The notes under the pieces were generated by a model, which saw only the letters and a program-made list of their open reading frames with translations, was not told where the DNA came from and did not search any database. The position numbers were made by a program, and so were the translations under genes. Positions 6,605-12,400 of a stretch of 12,400 bases of DNA are shown here, in pieces. Position 1 is the first letter of the stretch. Each line of letters starts with the position of its first letter. The DNA comes from Kuafuiihalomonas sp039024635 (GTDB taxonomy: Bacteria > Myxococcota > Kuafuiibacteriia > Kuafuiibacteriales > Kuafuiibacteriaceae). The DNA lies in NCBI GenBank assembly GCA_039024635.1, contig JBCCQA010000053.1, positions 1 through 12,400 of the forward strand. Reading direction: 5' to 3'.

Positions 6605-9595
6605 TCAAAGATACTCGATGGTGTATTCGACCCGAATCATGGAGCGGGGGCTCGGCATGGACAGCGGCAGGAAGTTAACGCTGTTGGTGCTGAAGTCGTA
6701 GGTCCAGTTGACCTGGCCCGAGCTCTCTACGGTCGGTATGCGGATACCGTCGACCCAGATCTCGAGGCTCGGAATGACCGGTTGGTTCGTGAGGAAGAAG
6801 CGGCTCCTGAAGCCGACGGCCGGCAGACTCAGGTCCTCCAGTGTCTGGGCCCAGTCCAGGGTGCAAAAGTCTCCGTCGAACCCGCCCGAGCGTCGGGCCA
6901 TTTCCGATATGCGCGGCGCCGCCTGAGCCCACCCGCAGCCGGTCTCTCTGCCCGTGAGGGACGAGAAGGAGAAGAGGTTCGCATTTCGGACGCCCTTGAT
7001 GCTTAGGAAGAAGTCCAAGAAGAAGTCGACCGGCCGCTGGGACTGCTCACGCTCGTCGGTTATGGCTACGATGGCCAGGGCCGCATCACGCCGTAGGAGG
7101 CCTGCGTTGTGAGCATCGGTCAGCGGTGGAGTCAGTGCGTTGTAGGCGGCATCGAAGACGACTTCCGAACCTCCGATCGACCCCACACGAACGTTGTCGA
7201 AGAAGACCTCGCCCGGTGAGGGACGAGTCCGAGGCGTGACGATCCGCTGGGAGGCGGGCTGGCCGAGTGGATGCAGCCGACCGTCGGTCCTGCCTCGCTC
7301 CGTGGCTGTCACACCAATGTGGTAGTCGAGAGCCTGGGATGAGGCGAATCGTACGAAGGCGTCGAAGTTCTCGCCCAACGCTTGCTGCTCGTTGGCCGAA
7401 CACGACGAGTCGTCCACCACGAAGAGGATGTCGACCTCGTTTCGAGCGAGCTGCGTGAACTCGTCGACCTGAACCGCTTCGACGGCGGCCGAGCCCCGAA
7501 GCGACACAATGTGGAATACCTCCTGGCTCCCCTGGATGCTCGTGATCTCCACCGCTCCCGCATAGCCCGAGGGTCTGGGACTGGGAGCTACGAAGCCTAC
7601 GGTGAAGCTGAAGCTCCCCCCAGGTCCGACGGTCACAGGGAGCGAAGGTCCGTCCAGGATCGAGAAGATCCCGGGCTGAGAGTCGAGGACCAGGTCCGTG
7701 ATCTGGGTTTGGGAGGCGCTGTTGTTGTACACGGTCACCTTCTTGGGCCGGGCAGATCTCCCCAGCTCAATGGCGCCGAAGAAGAGGTCGCCGGGCGCGA
7801 TGAGCAGCGGAGACCGGTCGGCGTTCCCAACGAGGTCGACGGTACCGAGGGGCTCATCAGGGTCGGACACCGAGAACTCGATGCGACCCTCGTAGATGCC
7901 TGGCGTCGTCGGCGCGAACAGGACGGGCACGCCGATGGACGCGCCAGGCTCGATGAAAATCTCCTGGAGCTCCCCCTCGGGCAGCTCGAACTCCAGGGCG
8001 CTCTCGGCGCTCAAGCCCAGCGAAGTGATGAGGCAGCGCACGCTCTGGGAGACATTTCGGATCTCGAACGGTCGAATCCCAGTCCGGTTCAGTTCGACCG
8101 TACCAAGGTCGACGACGTCACTGGATAACTCGTACCGGCAGGGCGGCAGGTTGATGCCCGCTCCCCGCAGTTTGACCTCGGCGCGCGGACTGTCTTCGTC
8201 ATTCGAAGTGACGACCAGGATCGTCTCGTAAATCTCTTCGGCGATGGGCGCGAACTGAATCTCGATGGTTTTGTGCCCACCCGGAGGGATGATGTCGCCA
8301 GACTCGTCCAAGGAATAGAAGACGCCGCTCCCCAGACTGTCGACCTCGACTTCGATGAATAGGTCGTCGAATCCCACGTTGCGCACCACGACGGAGCGAA
8401 GGGACGGCGCGAGGAGCGTGGTCAGACCGAAGTTCATTTGTTTGGGCGCTACGACGACATTCGGTCCACCTCCGGAGCCCTGCAGCGGGATCTCGATGCG
8501 GCTGCGGAAGGAGTCTCCAGTGTCGGTCTCAACCACGAGAACGCCCGCGTCGTCGCCGAGGGTCTGAGGAGAGTAGGTGAGCGGAATGGACAGGGAGCCG
8601 CCGGGATTGCCGGCGGTCGGCGGGTTCAAGGTGGCAGGCGTGAAGGGGCGACCCTGGCTGAAGTCGGGGCTACCTGTGGGCCCGAAATAGGCGCGGGTGA
8701 CGTTCACCTCCTGGTTTGCGGTGGCGGAGCAGGTCACAAGAGCGTCCGTCGTCGCACCCGGATTCACCGCGCCAAAGTCGATGGTTCGAGGTTCGCAGGA
8801 GAAGGCCTTCTCAACCGACAGGCCGGTCAGGGAGATGTCGATTTCACAGGCCTCACCCTGATCACAGTAGCGCAGAGTGAAGGAGGCCCTATCCTGAGCG
8901 TCGGCGACGGTGGGCTGAAAGCGAAGCTCGAGTTGGCGCGTCTCGCCTGCACCCAGGGACATACGCTTCGTTACCCGAAAGTCGCCAGCGGGTTCGGCCA
9001 AGCAGAAGGCCGAGATGCCGGCCGCGCCGCAGACTTCGATGTTCGAGTTGGACGAGAACTCTACCGAAGCGTCGAATTGGCTCGTGTTGCGCAACTCGAT
9101 CGTCCGCTTGGCCCTTGTCCCGACCACGACCTGGCCGAAGTCGAGGCGTTCCTTACTCGCAGTCACCTGCGAAGCGACGCCGCGACCTTGAAGCTCGACC
9201 GCGACTTCCCGGATCCCGCCCCGCGCTTCTCGGGCTCGAACGATGAGGGCGGAAGTGGCGGCGCCGAGCTCAGTAGGCGTGAAGCGCACGCTGATGCTTG
9301 CTGCGGATCCGGGCAGGATGGCGTGGAGGTCAGCATCGTACTGGAAGGCCTCCGAGAGGAAGGGCTGACCTGGGACCACGCCGTCGAGCTCCAGAGCCGC
9401 CGAACCAAGATTCGAGAGGATGATCTTGCGAGGAGCAGAGGTCGTCCCGACCTCAATCTCACCAAAGTCGAGACGCCGGGTGCCCATGTCGAGCAAAGGA
9501 CCGACGCTCAAGTCGAGTGTCGTCTCGTCGCCGCAGCCGACGACCGCTCCTAGGGTGGCTCCCGACAAGGAAATGAGTCGCAAGCTTGCCCTCAC
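6605..9595 (-). CDS. choice-of-anchor D (ASH-like) and vWA domain lipoprotein
   Basis: Large cell-surface lipoprotein of 996 residues. The signal is MRASLRLISLSGATLGAVVG followed by Cys21. About six immunoglobulin-like ASH/choice-of-anchor D domains follow, each opening with an (L/M/I)DFG-type strand: RLDFGEIEVG (41-50), RLDFGQVVVG (150-159), TIDFGAVNPG (271-280), QMNFGLTTL (386-394), VVDLGTVEL (494-502) and LFFGAIELG (604-612). A von Willebrand A domain (about 719-925) has VDILFVVDDSSCS (721-733), whose DxSxS gives the metal site, and AIVAITDERE (841-850). A C-terminal beta segment includes PSLEIWVDGIRIPT (942-955). Such proteins are recurrent in myxobacteria and probably bind ligands or matrix outside the cell. 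The frame is open to 10090, but GTG 9595 with GGGGAG 5 nt upstream and an immediate lipoprotein signal decides the start. It appears to be a single-gene unit. Confidence 0.92.
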   Translation of the reverse strand: MRASLRLISLSGATLGAVVGCGDETTLDLSVGPLLDMGTRRLDFGEIEVGTTSAPRKIILSNLGSAALELDGVVPGQPFLSEAFQYDADLHAILPGSAASISVRFTPTELGAATSALIVRAREARGGIREVAVELQGRGVASQVTASKERLDFGQVVVGTRAKRTIELRNTSQFDASVEFSSNSNIEVCGAAGISAFCLAEPAGDFRVTKRMSLGAGETRQLELRFQPTVADAQDRASFTLRYCDQGEACEIDISLTGLSVEKAFSCEPRTIDFGAVNPGATTDALVTCSATANQEVNVTRAYFGPTGSPDFSQGRPFTPATLNPPTAGNPGGSLSIPLTYSPQTLGDDAGVLVVETDTGDSFRSRIEIPLQGSGGGPNVVVAPKQMNFGLTTLLAPSLRSVVVRNVGFDDLFIEVEVDSLGSGVFYSLDESGDIIPPGGHKTIEIQFAPIAEEIYETILVVTSNDEDSPRAEVKLRGAGINLPPCRYELSSDVVDLGTVELNRTGIRPFEIRNVSQSVRCLITSLGLSAESALEFELPEGELQEIFIEPGASIGVPVLFAPTTPGIYEGRIEFSVSDPDEPLGTVDLVGNADRSPLLIAPGDLFFGAIELGRSARPKKVTVYNNSASQTQITDLVLDSQPGIFSILDGPSLPVTVGPGGSFSFTVGFVAPSPRPSGYAGAVEITSIQGSQEVFHIVSLRGSAAVEAVQVDEFTQLARNEVDILFVVDDSSCSANEQQALGENFDAFVRFASSQALDYHIGVTATERGRTDGRLHPLGQPASQRIVTPRTRPSPGEVFFDNVRVGSIGGSEVVFDAAYNALTPPLTDAHNAGLLRRDAALAIVAITDEREQSQRPVDFFLDFFLSIKGVRNANLFSFSSLTGRETGCGWAQAAPRISEMARRSGGFDGDFCTLDWAQTLEDLSLPAVGFRSRFFLTNQPVIPSLEIWVDGIRIPTVESSGQVNWTYDFSTNSVNFLPLSMPSPRSMIRVEYTIEYL

Positions 9596-9600
9596 GAACG

Positions 9601-9606
9601 CTCCCC
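9601..9606 (-). promoter_or_regulatory. ribosome binding site of the ASH-vWA lipoprotein gene
   Basis: The minus strand reads GGGGAG, 5 nt before the GTG at 9593-9595. It supports that start over the frame extension of 165 codons further upstream, whose translation is low-complexity, rich in Arg, Pro and Ser, and would bury the lipoprotein signal. Confidence 0.75.
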
Positions 9607-9719
9607 AACCCTGACTTTCCTGGTCACAGTACGTAAGTGCGCCAAGGCCTGATGATCTGTCGCCAAAAATGGCGGTCTCCTGCCGGTAACTGCGTTGGCG
9701 CTCGCCAGCCTCTGCTCGC

Positions 9720-9899
9720 TCAGTGGGCGTCCGGCACGCCGTAGATGCGGATGCCTTCGAGTGGACCCACCGCTCGACGGGCTTCGGCGAAGGCGCGGAA
9801 GGGGTGCTGGGCCCCCCCTCGAGCATAAAAAGCCCGGGCGAAGGTCCGCGCCTTCTCGTCGTCGACCGCGTCGGCGCTCGCCACCACGGCTCGAGCTCG
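9720..9899 (-). pseudogene. possible CHAT-like domain C-terminal remnant
   Basis: About 59 minus-strand codons ending at a TGA (9720-9722) read ARAVVASADAVDDEKARTFA then RAFYARGGAQHPFRAFAEAR and IRIYGVP. This resembles the late part of CHAT/caspase-like domains, which I recall as GARxVxASxWxVDDExTxxFxxAFYxxL...PxxALxxAR. The usual upstream catalytic His and Cys segments (HxxxHG and SACxT) are not visible in any minus-strand frame before 9899. The frame continues up to 10109, but those codons look random. I read it as the tail of a deleted gene; a chance resemblance cannot be excluded without a search. Confidence 0.33.
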
Positions 9900-10032
9900 G
9901 TGCTTTTCTCTTCGTTCATGCCGAAGGCTGCATCGTTTGGGACTGGACGGACCTCGGTGGGCGTAAGCCCATGCACACGGTGCAAGGACGCCTTGCACGG
10001 CGTGCCTGTTCCGTTCGTGGCGCTTCCGGCCC

Positions 10033-10569
10033 ATGTTCGAACTCGGAATACGGAAAGTGGAATGGGATACGGCACACTGGCACAGCTCATCGACGATGCT
10101 CGCCGCCATCTTGGGTTGTCAGCCCGCGGTGCGTCACGAGGACGAGTTGGGGACGAGCTCGCCCTACAAACGACTCGAGACCTTGGATCCTAGGATGGCC
10201 TACCCGCTCTCTCCCCAGAAGGTGTGGGCACAAAAGCAACACATGATGGCCTTCCTCGAGGCGATCGAGCAGATCGTCGCTGGCGCCGCGACCCAGGACT
10301 GGGCCGCCATCGAAAGAGCGTCCGAGCTCATGGGTACCCAGTCCGCGCACAGGCTGGCGGAGTGCCGTAGCGGAAACTACCCAGAGCCTGGGATCAAGGC
10401 CTCGGCCACGGACTTCCGATGTCGCGCCAACACGATTGGCGCCGCGGCCAGGGCGCGTGACCTTAGCCGGGTGATGGGCCAAACGGCTCACACGCTGGGC
10501 TCATGCAACGGCTGCCACCGCGCCTTTCGGCAGGGCGTGGTGGGCGCCCCAGACAGCCTCCAGAATTGA
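10033..10569 (+). CDS. cytochrome c, c'-like, predicted lipoprotein
   Basis: Exported haem protein. One covalent haem-c site, CNGCH, lies near the C-terminus (Cys158, Cys161, His162 from this start) in the context SCNGCHRAFRQ, with mostly helical sequence before it (MAFLEAIEQIVAGAATQDWA; GAAARARDLSRVMGQTAHTL). A C-terminal CxxCH followed by FR is the hallmark of the four-helix cytochrome c' fold and relatives. A short hydrophobic run, MLAAILGC, gives a likely lipid-attachment Cys29. The probable role is periplasmic electron transfer or binding of a gas such as NO. The start is uncertain: ATG 10033 gives 178 residues with a long odd n-region, GTG 10057 gives 170 with a weak GGAA upstream, and ATG 10096 gives 157 but leaves almost no n-region. 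No partner redox gene is adjacent. Confidence 0.82.
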   Translation: MFELGIRKVEWDTAHWHSSSTMLAAILGCQPAVRHEDELGTSSPYKRLETLDPRMAYPLSPQKVWAQKQHMMAFLEAIEQIVAGAATQDWAAIERASELMGTQSAHRLAECRSGNYPEPGIKASATDFRCRANTIGAAARARDLSRVMGQTAHTLGSCNGCHRAFRQGVVGAPDSLQN

Positions 10570-11086
10570 AACTAGGGATCAGCGTTGCTGGGCCATCGCT
10601 ACGACAAGCCCAGGCTCATCTGGACCTCCAAGCCCCAGGCGTTTCCCGTGAGCAGGCTCTCCCGGACTCGTTGTGGTCTCGAACGTTCAAGCGACCACAC
10701 ACCAAGGGCGCCCAACCCGAAGAGAGGAAGAAGAACCCACGGTCGAGTAGTTCCGGCCAGGTGCTCCCATTCGCGGATTCATCTGTCGATCCTTATTCCT
10801 CGTCGACGACCAAATGTCCGGTGGTGCTCTAGAAGGCGTAGCCTCCAATTCGGCTAGACTCGAGGTACACCCCATGGCCAGTCGTGAGCTTCGTCGTCGT
10901 TCCTGCCACCGAGGAACCTGTACGATGAAACGTCTCAGACTGGGTCCCAAACCATTGAAAACGAAGGACGTCGTCGGTCTCTGGGCTAGGGCCCGAGCCA
11001 CCCGCTCGCAGCGGCACGGATGAGATGGTTAACCTTCATTGACGCAGTCCAGGGCCCACCTCACGATCCACGAGTCGGTCTTTGAG
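10570..11086. other. 517-bp gap with no supported gene
   Basis: No intact gene is supported between the cytochrome and alcohol dehydrogenase genes. On the minus strand, 10599-10778 is open for 59 codons without a usable start and contains a membrane-like stretch, RPWVLLPLFGLGALGVWSL. A second minus-strand frame, ending at 10829, finishes GVYLESSRIGGYAF. Both could be decayed gene pieces or chance frames; I recognise neither. The promoter of the dehydrogenase gene should lie in the last 100 bp, but no clear hexamers stand out. Confidence 0.45.
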
Positions 11087-12127
11087 ATGAAAGCCCTCTA
11101 CTACGAGCAGTTCAAGTCTCCCGTAACCGTAGCCACGCTTCCAACTCCATCTCCTGGCCCTGGTGAAGTACTCGTTCGCGTACAAGCTAGCGGATTATGC
11201 CGAAGCGACTGGCACGGATGGATGGGCCACGATTCCGATGTCAAGCCGCCTCATGTGCCCGGCCACGAAATGGCAGGCATCATCGAAGCCATCGGCTCCG
11301 GAGTGCAGAACTGGAGACTAGGCGCACGAGTCACGGTACCCTTCTGTCTGGGCTGTGGCCGCTGTGCCCAGTGCAGTTCGGGCAACCAGCATGTCTGCGA
11401 CAACTACTACCAGCCCGGGTTTACGGGTTGGGGCTCGTTCGCGGAGTACGTGACGATTCCCTATGCTGAGCACAACCTCGTGGTCTTGCCCGACGAGGTA
11501 TCGTTCGAGGCAGGGGCCGTGCTGGGCTGCCGATTCATGACTTCGTATCGAGGATTGGTTGCCCAAGGCCGGCTAAGGGGCGGAGAGTGGGTGGCCGTTC
11601 ACGGCTGCGGTGGCGTGGGCTTGTCGGCCATCATGATAGCTTCAGCAATGGGCGCAAGTGTAGTTGCGGTCGACATAGACGATGAGAAGCTGGCGTTTGC
11701 CGAGTCGCTGGGCGCAAACGTGAAGATGAATGCAACTTCTACAGATGACGTTCCCGCGGCTATTCGAGAGGTCAGCGGTGGGGGCGTCCACGTCTCCGTT
11801 GATTCCCTGGGCAGCCGCGCGACCTGTCGGAACTCCATAGAATGTCTGCGTAAACGCGGCCGCCATGTTCAGATCGGCCTGCTCGCGGGCAAGGACAGCA
11901 ACCCTCCACTACCCATGCATCTTGTAATGGCCTACGAACTCGAGATCCTTGGCAGCCATGGTATGCAAGCCCATCAATATCCGGGAATGCTGCAGCTCAT
12001 CACCTCCGGTAAGCTGCCCTTGCAGAAGATGGTGGGCGATTCTTTGTCGCTCCAGGAAGGTGCCCGGGCTCTGATGGAGTTAGATCGTTTCCGCGGGTTA
12101 GGGGTTCGTGTCGTCAACTCATTCTGA
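11087..12127 (+). CDS. zinc-dependent alcohol dehydrogenase (MDR family)
   Basis: Cytosolic medium-chain dehydrogenase of 346 residues that interconverts an alcohol and an aldehyde or ketone using NAD(H). Catalytic zinc ligands are Cys38 (GLCRSDWHGWMGH), His60-Glu61 (VPGHEMAG) and Cys148 (AVLGCRFMTSYRGLV). Structural zinc cysteines are 90, 93, 96 and 104 in the CGRCAQC...HVC segment, with an extra Cys87. The Rossmann motif is HGCGGVGLSA (172-181). Asp196 at the end of the next strand (VVAVDID) favours NAD over NADP. The SDWHGWMGHD signature fits a broad alcohol dehydrogenase subgroup, but the exact substrate is unknown. ATG 11087 begins MKALYYEQF, the normal family start; 16 upstream codons are also open. 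Its ribosome site is weak. It uses the rare codon TTA three times (Leu37, Leu332, Leu338), unusual for such GC-rich DNA and a mild hint of transfer. It stands alone. Confidence 0.95.
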   Translation: MKALYYEQFKSPVTVATLPTPSPGPGEVLVRVQASGLCRSDWHGWMGHDSDVKPPHVPGHEMAGIIEAIGSGVQNWRLGARVTVPFCLGCGRCAQCSSGNQHVCDNYYQPGFTGWGSFAEYVTIPYAEHNLVVLPDEVSFEAGAVLGCRFMTSYRGLVAQGRLRGGEWVAVHGCGGVGLSAIMIASAMGASVVAVDIDDEKLAFAESLGANVKMNATSTDDVPAAIREVSGGGVHVSVDSLGSRATCRNSIECLRKRGRHVQIGLLAGKDSNPPLPMHLVMAYELEILGSHGMQAHQYPGMLQLITSGKLPLQKMVGDSLSLQEGARALMELDRFRGLGVRVVNSF

Positions 12128-12260
12128 CGAGGCGTTTCCGTTGGCTCTACCCGGGAACCGCTTTGCCATCGTCCAGCATTGACCGGAGATCGGCAGTTGC
12201 TGAATGAGTCGCTTAGGAGGATGGTCGCCGCTTTATCGTGACAGGTATTCCAAGTTGCCC

Positions 12261-12400
12261 AGCGGAGCGGGGTGGCGTCCGACTTGGTCGGCGCCGGGAC
12301 CCCAAGTCGCCAAGCGGAGCGCGGAGCTTCAGCGGAGCGGGGTGGCGTCCGACTTGGTCGGCGCCGGGACCCCAAGTCGCCAAGCGGAGCGCGGAGCTTC
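12261..12400. repeat. 70-bp perfect tandem repeat, two copies to window end
   Basis: 12261-12330 and 12331-12400 are identical over all 70 bases, and the second copy ends exactly at the window edge, so more copies may follow. Each unit holds an interrupted palindrome, CGACTTGG (12280-12287) with CCAAGTCG (12302-12309), around a GGCGCC centre, and three copies of the 7-mer GCGGAGC. A degenerate piece of the unit (CAAGTTGCCCAGCGGAGC, from 12251) precedes the first copy. Seventy is not a multiple of three and no ribosome site is present, so it is not a protein repeat. There are no variable spacers, so it is not CRISPR. The 12128-12260 stretch between it and the dehydrogenase gene shows nothing else. 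Confidence 0.92.

Larger units (their letters stand above)
9596..10032. other. 437-bp gap upstream of two divergent lipoprotein genes
   Basis: This space should contain the promoters of the minus-strand ASH-vWA gene and the plus-strand cytochrome gene. I could not place convincing hexamers for either. It contains a small hairpin, CGCCA-AAAA-TGGCG (9661-9674), and a minus-strand fragment at 9720-9899 resembling the end of a CHAT-type protease domain. Open frames on both strands span it, but they are GC-driven shadows. Confidence 0.5.

Noticed and set aside
7382..9553. Long plus-strand open frames (7382-8128 and 8438-9553) opposite the ASH-vWA gene.
   Set aside because: They are antisense to a clearly coding gene, lack recognisable domains, and are explained by the scarcity of stops opposite GC-rich codons.
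9596..10090. 165-codon N-terminal extension of the ASH-vWA protein.
   Set aside because: It would place the lipoprotein signal in the middle of the protein; the GTG at 9595 has a good ribosome site right in front of the signal.
12261..12400. CRISPR array interpretation of the terminal repeat.
   Set aside because: The units are directly adjacent and identical over their full 70 bp, with no variable spacers and no cas genes nearby.

Overview
The window is GC-rich chromosomal DNA of an environmental bacterium. The best taxonomic hints are a very long secreted lipoprotein made of choice-of-anchor D (ASH-type) domains plus a C-terminal von Willebrand A domain, a small cytochrome c lipoprotein of a family I associate with Myxococcota, and lipoprotein signals ending in 'SCGG' or 'GCGD'. 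I therefore suggest a myxobacterium-like organism (former Deltaproteobacteria). This is inferred from gene style, not from a marker gene.

Layout. 115-773: a retropepsin-like aspartic protease gene broken by a one-base frameshift. 827-2660: a short-chain dehydrogenase (SDR) and an AraC-family regulator, divergently transcribed from a shared intergenic region rich in GGGTC/GACCC half-sites. 2661-2979: a gap with a 26-codon fragment that looks like the C-terminal end of a glyoxalase/VOC protein. 2980-4703: a YafY-type HTH-WYL regulator divergent from a glutathione S-transferase. 4857-5261: a small conserved protein of unknown function on the minus strand, preceded by a possible AraC-type N-terminal remnant. 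5597-6532: a lipoprotein made of two copies of one beta-rich domain. 6605-9595: a 996-residue lipoprotein with about six ASH-type domains and a vWA domain. 9720-9899: a possible remnant of a CHAT-like domain. 10033-10569: a c'-like cytochrome lipoprotein. 11087-12127: a zinc-dependent alcohol dehydrogenase. 12261-12400: two perfect copies of a 70-bp tandem repeat running off the window end.

How the genes work together. There is no long operon. The two clear regulatory units are divergent pairs (AraC regulator with SDR; WYL regulator with GST). Both pair a sensor with a redox or detoxification enzyme, which suggests response to electrophiles or small toxic organics. The three predicted lipoproteins are cell-envelope proteins with no visible link to each other. 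Several gaps hold what look like decayed gene pieces (protease frameshift, VOC, AraC and CHAT fragments), so this reads as an accessory region undergoing gene turnover.

I found no phage, transposase, CRISPR array, rRNA or tRNA gene, and no convincing new multi-gene system. The items most worth a second look are the 70-bp tandem repeat, the ASH-vWA lipoprotein, the frameshifted protease and the gene remnants.
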